A stretch of DNA of 61,752 nt from JACQGZ01 sp036004665 (lineage in GTDB: Bacteria > Sysuimicrobiota > Sysuimicrobiia > Sysuimicrobiales > Humicultoraceae), in contig DASYRG010000047.1 of assembly GCA_036004665.1 (NCBI GenBank), positions 1-61,752 of the forward strand, read 5' to 3'. The notes below the pieces were generated by a model, which was given only the letters and a program-made list of their open reading frames with translations, searched no databases and was not told where the DNA came from. The translations under genes were made by a program, and so were the position numbers. Below, piece by piece: positions 25,681-33,820 of this stretch (within the stretch, counting starts at the first letter, position 1; each line of letters opens with the position of its first letter).

Positions 25681-26733
25681 GTGGCTGAAGCGGAGCAGGT
25701 CAGCTCTTCCGGAGCTCCGAAACGCCGTCGGCGGCGGCGCAGGAGGGGCAAGGCGACCGGCGCGCGCACGGCTCCGGCGGCGCCAGCCACACCGATCGCG
25801 CTCCCTCCCGCCGTCGCCATCGCTGCCCCCGCGGTCACCGCTCCGGTCTTGCCGCCCGGTGCGGTCCCCGAGGCCCGCGCTCCCGCCGACCGGCGCGTCC
25901 GGCTACGGGCGTCCATCCTCAGTTTTCTCAGCCGCCATCAGGAGACGCAGGTGGGCGCGGTCCTGGACGCGCTGCGGGCGAGCTCACCGCAGTTCGACCG
26001 TTCCGACGAGACCGCCGCCCTGGAGGTGCTGCATGAACTGGTGACGGCCAATCTGGTCCTCCCGGGGTTGGACCGCGCGCACCTGGGATGGCCGTGGCTG
26101 CGGGTCACCGAGTATGGCCGCCAGGTCCTGCGGGAGGGGCGTCCGGTCTCGTTCGATCCCGATCAGTACCTGGCCGCGGCGCAGCAGCGCATGGGGGCAC
26201 TCCCCGCGTTGGCCGTGGAGGTCCTGCAAGAGGCCGTCGCCACATACCACCGCGGGTTCGTCCGCTCCAGCGCCCTGCTGCTCGGCACCGCGTCGGAGAT
26301 CGTGATGACGGAACTGATCGACGCGTTCATCGCCGCGCAGCCGGAGAAAGAGCGGCAGCGGCTGGGGGCCGCCGTGGAAGACCGCAGCATGTACGCGCGC
26401 TACCGGCTCTTCCGAGACGAGTTCGACCGCACGCGCGAAGGGCGGCGCCTACCCGACGCGGTGAGCAAGGACGTCGAAGCGATCATCGACCTGATCTTCA
26501 ATGCCATCCGGCTGAACCGCAACGAGGCGGGGCACCCTTCCGCCGACCCGCTCAACCCGGTGCTGGTAGCGACGACGCTGCAGGCGTTTCTGGAGTACGC
26601 CGAGCGTATCGCCCGCCTGACCGCGTACTTCCGGGAGGCGGTCGGGACGCCCGCCGCGGCCCCTCCCCCGGCAGCACCCCGGCGCCGCACTCGTCGGGGC
26701 GGACGGAGGCGCAAGCGCTCCACCGCCTCGTAG
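25681..26733 (+). CDS. Arg-tailed protein with a DUF4145/HEPN-like C-terminal domain
   Basis: The product has 350 residues. The first 60 are basic and Ala/Pro-rich (a run of nine or so Arg), and the last 20 are again Arg-rich, suggesting nucleic-acid binding. Residues about 65-160 look like a winged-helix-type domain (TEYGRQVLREGRPVSF). Residues about 165-320 are helical and end with IRLNRNEAGHPSADPLN, where RNxxGHP is the hallmark of DUF4145/HEPN-like domains. The start is a GTG without a good site. RNA binding or cleavage is inference. Confidence 0.65.
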   Translation: MAEAEQVSSSGAPKRRRRRRRRGKATGARTAPAAPATPIALPPAVAIAAPAVTAPVLPPGAVPEARAPADRRVRLRASILSFLSRHQETQVGAVLDALRASSPQFDRSDETAALEVLHELVTANLVLPGLDRAHLGWPWLRVTEYGRQVLREGRPVSFDPDQYLAAAQQRMGALPALAVEVLQEAVATYHRGFVRSSALLLGTASEIVMTELIDAFIAAQPEKERQRLGAAVEDRSMYARYRLFRDEFDRTREGRRLPDAVSKDVEAIIDLIFNAIRLNRNEAGHPSADPLNPVLVATTLQAFLEYAERIARLTAYFREAVGTPAAAPPPAAPRRRTRRGGRRRKRSTAS

Positions 26734-26742
26734 GCCTGCTCG

Positions 26743-27369
26743 ATGGACCCGGTGCGCGTCCTCATCGTCGCCGACGACGCCATTGCCAGGGCGGGCCTGG
26801 CCGCGCTGCTGGGTGAACAGCCCGACTGCGTCGTGGCCGGACAGATCGGCGGCGATGCCGATCTTGCGGAGGCCTTCGAGGCCGCGCAGGCGGATGTCAT
26901 CCTTCTGGATCCAGGCTGGAACGGAGAACGGTCTCTCGAACAGCTGGCCGAGGCGCGGGAATGGAATCTCCCGGTGGCCCTGTTGCTGGCCGGCCCACAC
27001 GAGGCGGGGCCCGCGCTGGCGGCAGGTGCGCACGGCCTGCTACTGCGAACGACGGAGAGCGCCCCGCTGGCGGCCGCCCTCGCCGCCGTCGCCGCGGGCC
27101 TCACCGTGCTCGATCCAGTCCTCTCGGCGGAGACGCTTCCGGGGCGGGAGCCGGCCGCCGACCACCCGGTGGAGGACCTCACCCCGAGAGAGCACGAGGT
27201 CCTGCAACTCCTGGCCGACGGCCTGCCCAACAGGGCCATTGCGGAGCGGCTGGCCATCAGCGAACACACCGTGAAATTTCACGTCAACGCGATCATGGGC
27301 AAACTCGGCGCTCGGACCCGGACCGAAGCCGTCACCCGCGCCGCCCGTCTGGGCCTGCTCATCCTCTGA
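26743..27369 (+). CDS. NarL/LuxR-type response regulator
   Basis: The product has 208 residues. The receiver domain (about 1-125) has D11, D12 and the phospho-acceptor position D56 in ILLDPGWN, but the usual lysine after beta-5 is missing (HGLLLRTTES), so it may be atypical. The LuxR HTH (about 144-208) is complete: LTPREHEVLQLLADG, NRAIAERLAISEHTVKFHV. No sensor kinase is adjacent. It starts 9 bases after the Arg-tailed gene. Confidence 0.88.
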   Translation: MDPVRVLIVADDAIARAGLAALLGEQPDCVVAGQIGGDADLAEAFEAAQADVILLDPGWNGERSLEQLAEAREWNLPVALLLAGPHEAGPALAAGAHGLLLRTTESAPLAAALAAVAAGLTVLDPVLSAETLPGREPAADHPVEDLTPREHEVLQLLADGLPNRAIAERLAISEHTVKFHVNAIMGKLGARTRTEAVTRAARLGLLIL

Positions 27370-27475
27370 CCTAGCCTTCTTTCCAGCTTCTTCCCTGCCC
27401 AAACGGCTGATGCATCGGGGCGGCCAGCGACCTACTGTGGGGCCATGACGGAGGTCGAGTGAGGAGGCGCACCCT

Positions 27476-28374
27476 GTGGATCCCACGAGCAAGATCATTC
27501 TCGTCACTGGGTCAACTGGCCAACAGGGTGGCGCCGTAGCCCGCCATCTGCTGGCAGGCAACTGGAGGCTGCGCGCCCTGGTCCGCGATCCCCTCAAGCC
27601 GGCCGCACAGGCTCTCGCCCATCAGGGGGTGGAACTGGTTACAGGCGATTTCAACGATCCCGTCTCCTTGGATCAGGCTCTGCGGGGGGTCTACGGAGTC
27701 TTTAGCGTGCAGAACTTCTGGCTGCCTGACGTGGGGCGGGTTGGTGAAGTTCGCCAGGGCAAGAACCTGGCCGATGCGGCCAGAACCGCCCGGGTGGAGC
27801 ACTTCATCTACACATCTGTCGGCAGCGCCAATCGTGATACCGGAATCCCTCATTTCGAGAGCAAGTGGGAGATCGAACAGCATATCCACCGGCTAGGTCT
27901 GCCTGCCACGATTTTCCGGCCGGTGACGTTCATGGATAACTACACCTGGCAGCGGCCACAGATCCTCAACGGTAACGTCTCCGGATCGGGGCTGCGACCC
28001 GACAGGACCAATCAGTACATTGCGGTGCACGATATCGGATGGTTTGTCCGACGGGCCTTTGAGGATCCTGAGGGATACATCGGGAAGTCTATCGATCTGG
28101 CAGGCGATCAGCTGACCGAACCGCAGGTTGCTGAGGTATTCAGCACAGTGATCGGGCGACCGGTGCGTCTCACGGAGCCTCAGGGGCGGTGGAGCAACAA
28201 TCCGGAGGCCGAGAGATGCGCCGCTGGATGAACGACGCCGGTTACACCGCCGACATCCTCTCGCTGCGCAAGATTCATCCCGGGCTTATGACGTTGGAGA
28301 GCTACTTGCGCAGCACGGGGTGGGAGAATGCACAGCCTGAGGCGGTGGAAGCCGCCTGGCGCGCTCGGGAATGA
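27476..28374 (+). pseudogene. NmrA-like NAD(P)-binding protein, frameshifted near the 3' end
   Basis: A GTG behind GAGGAGG starts an NmrA/atypical SDR protein with the dinucleotide motif TGSTGQQGG near residue 11 and FRPVTFMDNY in the middle. The first frame stops at 28231, but the expected C-terminus (MRRWMNDAGYTADI, then HPGLMTLESYL) continues in another frame to 28374. Restoring one base near 28214, in the run GAGAGATG, would join the frames as NPEAER-MRRWMN. The total would be about 299 residues, normal for the family. This is a recent frameshift or a sequence error. Confidence 0.8.
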
Positions 28375-28407
28375 GGAATCAACACATCCACATACAGGAG
28401 GGATCTT

Positions 28408-29301
28408 GTGAGCGCATTGTCTGACCTTTCGAAAGACCTTGCCGCCATCGTCGAAACGGCTGGCCGGAGCGTTGTACGCGTGGAGGCGCGCCGACGTATC
28501 CCCTCCAGCGGCATCGCCTGGGCCGCCGACGCCGTGGTCACCGCCAGCCACACCGTGGAGCATGAGGAAGAGATCCGCGTCGGACTGCCCGACGGCAGCA
28601 CCGCCCCGGCCGCGCTGGTAGGACGCGACCCCTCAACGGATCTCGCGCTGCTGCGCCTCGAGGGGGCCTCTTCACTAACGCCGGCCCCCCGCGGCGACAC
28701 CGAGGGGCTGCGCGTGGGCCATCTGGTGGTGGTGCTGGGGCGACCCGGACGGACCGTTCGCGCCACCCTGGGGATCGTCAGCGCTTTCGGTGACGCCTGG
28801 CGCACGCCGGGTGGCGTGGAGATCGATCACTATCTCCAGCCGGACGTCGGATTCTTTCCCGGTATCTCAGGAGGACCGCTGGTCGACACCGGCGGACGCG
28901 TCCTGGGACTCTATACCGTCGGCCTGCGGCGGAGAACCGGCGTGACGATCCCCGCCGCCACCATCGACCGCGTCTCCGCCACGCTGCTCGCCCACGGCCG
29001 GATTCGCCGCGGCTACCTCGGCGTCGAGCCCCGTCCCGTGCGTCTTCCCCCCGACGTCGAAAAAAGCGCCGGGCAGCGCACGGGCCTGCTGCTCCTCTCC
29101 GTGGAGTCGGAGAGCCCTGCCCAAAAGGCCGGGCTCATGGTGGGAGACATTCTCCTCGCCTTCGACGGTCGTGGCGTTCCGCTACCCCAGGACCTGCTCG
29201 CCGCTCTGAGCGGTGAGTCGGTCGGCCGGGCGGCCCCGCTCAGGCTGCTGCGCGGTGGAGAAGTGCGCGAGGTGACGGTGACGATCGGCGATCGCACGTA
29301 G
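28408..29301 (+). CDS. HtrA-like S1C serine protease with PDZ domain, no signal peptide
   Basis: The product has 297 residues. The trypsin-like domain has H48 (TASHTVEH), D78 (DPSTDLALLRL) and S154 (PGISGGPLVD; the usual GNSGG has Ile for Asn). A PDZ domain follows at about 200-295. There is no signal peptide or anchor, unlike periplasmic DegP, so it may be cytoplasmic or leave by another route. A GGAGGG site precedes the GTG start. A second protease of the same class lies at 31920-33017. Confidence 0.85.
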   Translation: MSALSDLSKDLAAIVETAGRSVVRVEARRRIPSSGIAWAADAVVTASHTVEHEEEIRVGLPDGSTAPAALVGRDPSTDLALLRLEGASSLTPAPRGDTEGLRVGHLVVVLGRPGRTVRATLGIVSAFGDAWRTPGGVEIDHYLQPDVGFFPGISGGPLVDTGGRVLGLYTVGLRRRTGVTIPAATIDRVSATLLAHGRIRRGYLGVEPRPVRLPPDVEKSAGQRTGLLLLSVESESPAQKAGLMVGDILLAFDGRGVPLPQDLLAALSGESVGRAAPLRLLRGGEVREVTVTIGDRT

Positions 29302-29327
29302 CCTGAGCCCAGAGACGAGCGCCGGCG

Positions 29328-30227
29328 CTAGAGCCGCCGGGCGCGGGCCAGGCGCACGTAGCGGCGGTAGAGGTCGGGGTCGATCCCGCCTTGCTCCAGC
29401 TGCGTTTTGACGGCGCAGCGGGGCTCATGCGTGTGCGTGCAGTCGCGGAAATGGCACCCCGCCGCCAGGGCCGTTATCTCCGGGAAGAGATCGATCCCCG
29501 CCTGCGAGCCTTCATCGTCGAGAAAGGTGACCTCTCGCAACCCCGGGGTGTCCACCACAAAGCCGTCGCCCAGCGGATAGACCGCCGCCCAACTCGTTGT
29601 ATGGGCGCCGCGGCCGGAGGCGGCGAGGCCGCCGACGCGCACGCGCAGGGTCGGGTCGAGCGCATTGATCAGGCTGGATTTCCCGCCCCCGGACGGCCCG
29701 ATGAAGGCCACGAGGTGGCCGGTCAGGTGCGGGCGAAGTTCTTCCAGCCCGTCTCCCCTGAGGGCGCTGGTGCGCAGGACGGAGAGGCCCGCCGCTTCGT
29801 ACGGGTCCAGGACTGAATCCAGCGTTGATGGATCTACCAGGTCGACCTTGTTGACACAGAGCAGCGCCTGTGATCCCCCACCCTGAGCGAGCGCCAGGTA
29901 GCGGTCCATCACTGTGGCTCGGGGGGGCGCGGCGACAACGACAATCGCCAGATCCAGGTTGGCGGCCAGCACCTGTTCTCGCGGCGGCTCTCCTGCCGCA
30001 CGGCGGGCCAGCCGGTTCCGGCGGGGAAGTACCGTCTCAACGACTCCCGCAAGCGTCCCGGTGGGCTCGACCTCCACCTGATCGCCGACCGCCACCGGAT
30101 TGGTGGCGCCGTTGAGCTGTTTGCGCAGACGACCACGCAGGACGCAGCGCCACTCCCGCCCGTCTGCGTCCCGCACCGTGACCTGCGGCCCATCACTGCG
30201 AATCACGACGCCGCTGAAGCGTTCCAC
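29328..30227 (-). CDS. rsgA: Ribosome small subunit-dependent GTPase A
   Basis: The product has 299 residues. It has an N-terminal OB fold, then a circularly permuted GTPase with G4 (NKVDL) before G1 (GPSGGGKSSLIN) and G3 (DTPGL). The C-terminal zinc knuckle is CHFRDCTHTHEPRC. It acts in late 30S maturation. The GTG at 30227 sits behind GGAGGTG; the longer frame to 30380 lacks a site. It is convergent with the upstream HtrA-like gene. Confidence 0.94.
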   Translation of the reverse strand: MERFSGVVIRSDGPQVTVRDADGREWRCVLRGRLRKQLNGATNPVAVGDQVEVEPTGTLAGVVETVLPRRNRLARRAAGEPPREQVLAANLDLAIVVVAAPPRATVMDRYLALAQGGGSQALLCVNKVDLVDPSTLDSVLDPYEAAGLSVLRTSALRGDGLEELRPHLTGHLVAFIGPSGGGKSSLINALDPTLRVRVGGLAASGRGAHTTSWAAVYPLGDGFVVDTPGLREVTFLDDEGSQAGIDLFPEITALAAGCHFRDCTHTHEPRCAVKTQLEQGGIDPDLYRRYVRLARARRL

Positions 30228-30262
30228 TTCGCCACCTCCGTGGTGATAGTCAGAAAACACAA

Positions 30263-30289
30263 CGGCCGCGGGCACCTGCCCACGGCCGC
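30263..30289. repeat. Strong inverted repeat upstream of rsgA
   Basis: CGGCCGCGGGCA and its near-complement GCCCACGGCCG face each other around a 3-base loop between rsgA and the DUF2652 gene. It may be a terminator of the leftward gene at 30502-31701, but no T tract follows. Confidence 0.4.
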
Positions 30290-30501
30290 AGACGGAGATG
30301 GCCGAACCGCTCAGCCGGCCATGCGTCGGGATGGGCACAGCGCCCAGTGGCGGATGTCCGCAACGGCTTCCACTGCCCATCCCTCCTTTCGTCTCGTCGC
30401 GAAAAACGTCGAACCCATCCTAGCACGCGCCTCCCCGGCAGTCCAACGCGTCGAGCTAACGGGCGCCGGCTCGACCTCCTCGGCCGCAACGACCGTCACA
30501 C

Positions 30502-31701
30502 CTAAGGCGAAACGCTCGTCCCTTCGCGTACCGTTTGAGATCGAAGGGCAGCCTGCTTCAGCTTCCCACGAGCCTCCGTAACGGCCTCGAGTTCATCTTT
30601 TCGAGTGGCCACCTCCCGTGCGAGGATGCCGGTGAGTGTCTCCAGGCTGGCGCGGACGTCATTGGAAAGCCGAACAGCGCTGAGGCGTTGCTCCTGGGTC
30701 TCCATGGGAGAGGCCAATCGGAAGGCCAGTCGGAGGTCCGTTCCCGACCCCACCGGAATGAGCTCTGCGGTCAGGGTGGTTTCTCCAAGTCCCGGCAATG
30801 GCGTGACCCAGGTGAAAGAGTGGAACGGCCGCCAGTCGAGGATCTCCTCGATGTGGGAATGCTCGCCGTGCACGCAGTGGATGGTCGCGCCGACGCCCCG
30901 GCGACCGCCCACGCTCTCTTGCTCGGCGCGGGTGACGCCCAGCATCCACAACGGCCGTTTCTCCGGGGAGGTGAAGTACTCCCAGGCCAGCGCCGGTGGA
31001 GCGGGCAAGGAGAACTCGATCCTGATATCGGCGTCCTCCGGATGTACGAAAACACGGTCCACCTCTTCCCGCTGCATCCAGCGAGCCTGGAGGTCGTGAA
31101 TGTAGACACTCACCCGCCCGAAGTGTTCATAGGTTTCACCGTGAGCGAGCATCTCCAAGCCGGCCGGATCCAGGCCCAACCTCTCCAGGCTAGAGGCCGT
31201 AAGCAGGGCATACCCGTGCAAGCCGAGAGTTTCGGCCACGGAGTTCTTCAAGAGGCGATGAACCAGGATGACATCGCTTCCCATGAGCTTCTCCTGCAGC
31301 GCGATCCGCTGTCGAACGACGTCTCCGATGTGGACACAGAATTTAAGATCCAGACCTCTGATCGCCGTGCAGGCATTGCAGGGACAGGTGGTGGCCTGCG
31401 CAATCGAGCGAATCCGGCGGCGGAAAGCAAAATAACACGTTTCGAGCGTGTCGAGCAGCATGGAACCATCAACGTCGGCTTCCGGCGCATAGAGAAATAC
31501 GGCATCGCCCTCCAGCTCGCTCAACCGGGGAAGCGGGCCCATGGCTTCAAGGACGGTCTCGAGAAGGTCGGCCAGCACATCGCGAGCATGCTCCAGCTCG
31601 CTACCGGCAAGATAGCCGGTGTATCCGGAGATATCGGCGATGATCAGACACATCCGTTCTGCGGGCGTGATCAACGTCTGACCCCCAGAAAACCCGCTCA
31701 A
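30502..31701 (-). CDS. DUF2652 (cyclase-like) protein with a C-terminal SRPBCC domain
   Basis: The product has up to 399 residues. The N-terminal half is a DUF2652 domain, related in fold to class III cyclases (ERMCLIIADISGYTGYL, LSELEGDAVFLYAP, KFCVHIGDVV), with Cys-rich TTCPCNACTAI. About residues 225-340 form an SRPBCC ligand-binding domain (AWEYFTSPEKRPLWM, EILDWRPFHSFTW). The last 50 residues are a coiled helix. TTG 31701, TTG 31674 (behind GGGGGT) and ATG 31653 are all possible starts. The role is unknown; signalling is inferred from the domains. Confidence 0.78.
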   Translation of the reverse strand: MSGFSGGQTLITPAERMCLIIADISGYTGYLAGSELEHARDVLADLLETVLEAMGPLPRLSELEGDAVFLYAPEADVDGSMLLDTLETCYFAFRRRIRSIAQATTCPCNACTAIRGLDLKFCVHIGDVVRQRIALQEKLMGSDVILVHRLLKNSVAETLGLHGYALLTASSLERLGLDPAGLEMLAHGETYEHFGRVSVYIHDLQARWMQREEVDRVFVHPEDADIRIEFSLPAPPALAWEYFTSPEKRPLWMLGVTRAEQESVGGRRGVGATIHCVHGEHSHIEEILDWRPFHSFTWVTPLPGLGETTLTAELIPVGSGTDLRLAFRLASPMETQEQRLSAVRLSNDVRASLETLTGILAREVATRKDELEAVTEARGKLKQAALRSQTVREGTSVSP

Positions 31702-31784
31702 TGGTTCGTGGCTTGTGAGCCGTGTTCCCTTACGCCGAACCGAAGGGAAGAACGAAGGAAGGCATCGACCTCTGCTCGCTGCGG

Positions 31785-31883
31785 AAATGATACCTGGGTG
31801 CCGATCCTGGTCACCGAGACGGCGACCATCACCGCCTGGTTGGCGCCTTTGCCGCCATAGCCGAGGTGACTCGTGTTCGCCAC
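31785..31883 (-). pseudogene. Remnant of a ribokinase/PfkB-type kinase
   Basis: A short leftward frame contains HLGYGGKGANQAVMVAVSV, the substrate-binding GGKGANQA signature of ribokinase-like sugar kinases, followed by TRIGTQVSF. The rest of a roughly 300-residue kinase is absent on both sides, so only a fragment survives between the DUF2652 and HtrA genes. Confidence 0.5.
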
Positions 31884-31919
31884 TCCGGCCGCCTCGCCCC
31901 GCTGGACGGGGCCGGACCG

Positions 31920-33017
31920 CTACGCTCCGTCGGGGAGTTCGGTCGGGGTGGACTCGAGCGCCAGCCGTTCGCCGCCCCGCAGCACCTGCAGCGCGAGCGC
32001 CGTGCCGACGGCATGGCGTCCCAGCACCCGCTGGAGGTCGTCCGCGGAGGTGACGTCGCTGTCGCCGGCGCGCACGATGATATCCCCAGGCTTCAATCCG
32101 GCGCGGTGAGCCGCCGTCTCCGGCTGCACTTCGGTCACTTGCGCGCCCGAGGTGATCGTCAGCTGGTAGTGGAGTTGCGCGCGGCGGTCGAGTTCCGCCG
32201 TCCGGCCGCTGACGCCGAGGTAGGCGCGGCGCACCCGTCCCTCCCGCATCAACTGCGAGGCTACCCAGATGGCGGTGTTGACGGGGATGGCAAAACAGAT
32301 CCCCTGCGCGCCCGCGATCACCGCGGTGTTGACGCCGATGACGTGGCCGCGGAAGTCTACCAGCGGGCCGCCGGAGTTCCCCGGGTTCAGCGCGGCGTCA
32401 GTCTGGATGATGTTCTCGATCAGCCGACCCGTCTGCGAGCGCAGGGTGCGTCCCAAGGCGCTGATCACGCCCGCCGAGGCCGTCGCCTGAAACCCCAGCG
32501 GGTTGCCGATGGCCACGACCAGCTGCCCCACCCGCAGTGCCGACGAATCGCCCAGCACCGCCGCCGGGAGCCCCGATTCGGAGACTCGCAGCACCGCCAG
32601 GTCGCTGTGCGGATCGTGACCGACGACCTGCGCGCGGAGCTGCCGGTCGTCCTGCAGCCGCACCTCGATGCGCTCCGCCGCCTCGACGACGTGGCTGTTG
32701 GTGAGGATGTAGCCGTCGGGGGCCACGATGACCCCGCTGCCGGCGCCGCGGAATTCGGGCAGGCCGCGCCGGCGCAGCCGTTCCGGAGCGGGGCGCGCCA
32801 TACTGACGCTCACGACCGTCGGCGCCACTGTTTCCACGGCCGTGATCACCGCGCGGGAATAGGCGTCCAGCGCCTCCGCTTCCTTCGCCTCCACCGCGGC
32901 CACTGCACCGTTCCCTGTGGTCGGACCGCCGTTCTGCGGCCTGCCGGCGATCAGGTCGCTGCCGTCGACGGGCACTAGCCGCCATCCGTTGGCACTGATC
33001 TCGAGCCTACCGGGCAT
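31920..33017 (-). CDS. HtrA/DegP-type serine protease with PDZ domain
   Basis: The product has 365 residues. The catalytic triad is H109 (LTNSHVV), D139 (DPHSDLAVLRV) and S215 (NPGNSGGPLVD). One PDZ domain covers about residues 265-355. The N-terminus (LEISANGWRLVPVDGSDL) has no signal peptide or membrane anchor, unlike classical HtrA. I chose the ATG at 33017 because AGGAG lies 8 bases upstream; the ATG at 33023 is too near that site. It should degrade or sense misfolded proteins, but its location is unclear. Confidence 0.9.
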   Translation of the reverse strand: MPGRLEISANGWRLVPVDGSDLIAGRPQNGGPTTGNGAVAAVEAKEAEALDAYSRAVITAVETVAPTVVSVSMARPAPERLRRRGLPEFRGAGSGVIVAPDGYILTNSHVVEAAERIEVRLQDDRQLRAQVVGHDPHSDLAVLRVSESGLPAAVLGDSSALRVGQLVVAIGNPLGFQATASAGVISALGRTLRSQTGRLIENIIQTDAALNPGNSGGPLVDFRGHVIGVNTAVIAGAQGICFAIPVNTAIWVASQLMREGRVRRAYLGVSGRTAELDRRAQLHYQLTITSGAQVTEVQPETAAHRAGLKPGDIIVRAGDSDVTSADDLQRVLGRHAVGTALALQVLRGGERLALESTPTELPDGA

Positions 33018-33071
33018 GTTCATCTCTCCTCATGAGCACCAACGAATCACGTCGATGGATGATTCCGTCCC

Positions 33072-33755
33072 TCACCCGAGGCCGGTGATGTCCCCCACCC
33101 ACCGAGCCGCGACGTCGGCCACCTCGGCGATGACCGCTGCAGCTTCCCGTCCCCGCACGGTCAGGCCGTGATCCCCGCCTTCGATGAGGTGCAGCGTGGC
33201 GGTGGGCAGCCGGTCGAGCGTGCGGGCCAGCAGATCGGAGCGAGCAAAGGCGTCCCGGGTTCCCTGCAGGAACAGCATGGGAATGGTAATGCGCTCCAGG
33301 TGGACGGCGCGCAACCGCTCCGGCTCTCGCGGGGGGTGCAGCGGATAGCTCACGAAGACCAGTCCTCGCGCGGGATGCCCGTCCGCCACGAGGTGTGAAG
33401 CGATGCGGCCGCCCATCGACCGCCCGCCCAGGAAGAGGTCGACCCCACGCGCGCTGCGCTCGGCGATGTGAGAGGCGGCCGCCCGGTAGCAGGCCTCCAG
33501 AATGGGTTGACGATCGGGGACGCGCCGCCGCGCTTCGGCGTAGGGAAAGTTGAACCGGACCGCCGTGATGCCCCGCGCCGCCACCGCTGCGGCGAAGCGG
33601 GCGAGATGGGCGGTGTGCAGCGTCCCACCCGCCCCATGCCCCAGCACGAGGACGGCCCCGGCACGATCGGCGTGGTCCCAGACGGCCGAGATCGTACCGC
33701 CCTCCCATGCGATCTGTTCGCTATCGACCGACACGGCCCGCCTCACGCGGCGCAC
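33072..33755 (-). CDS. Alpha/beta hydrolase (Tex30/dienelactone hydrolase-like)
   Basis: The product has 227 residues. Motifs in order are VLGHGAGGTLHT (oxyanion region), LGGRSMGGRIASHL (nucleophile elbow with Ser), FLQGTRDAFA (acid) and IEGGDHGL (catalytic His). This set is typical of the small KANL3/Tex30-like hydrolase family. The GTG at 33755 is the longest start; a shorter one may apply. The substrate is unknown. Confidence 0.87.
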   Translation of the reverse strand: MRRVRRAVSVDSEQIAWEGGTISAVWDHADRAGAVLVLGHGAGGTLHTAHLARFAAAVAARGITAVRFNFPYAEARRRVPDRQPILEACYRAAASHIAERSARGVDLFLGGRSMGGRIASHLVADGHPARGLVFVSYPLHPPREPERLRAVHLERITIPMLFLQGTRDAFARSDLLARTLDRLPTATLHLIEGGDHGLTVRGREAAAVIAEVADVAARWVGDITGLG

Positions 33756-33820
33756 ACAGGATGCGCATCGTGGCGCACGAACTGCTCCATCCGGGCTTCG
33801 GCCGTCCGACCCGAACTCCT

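Noticed and set aside
30535..31860. Rightward frame opposite the DUF2652 gene
   Set aside because: Composition and lack of motifs mark it as a shadow; the DUF2652 and SRPBCC motifs are on the minus strand.
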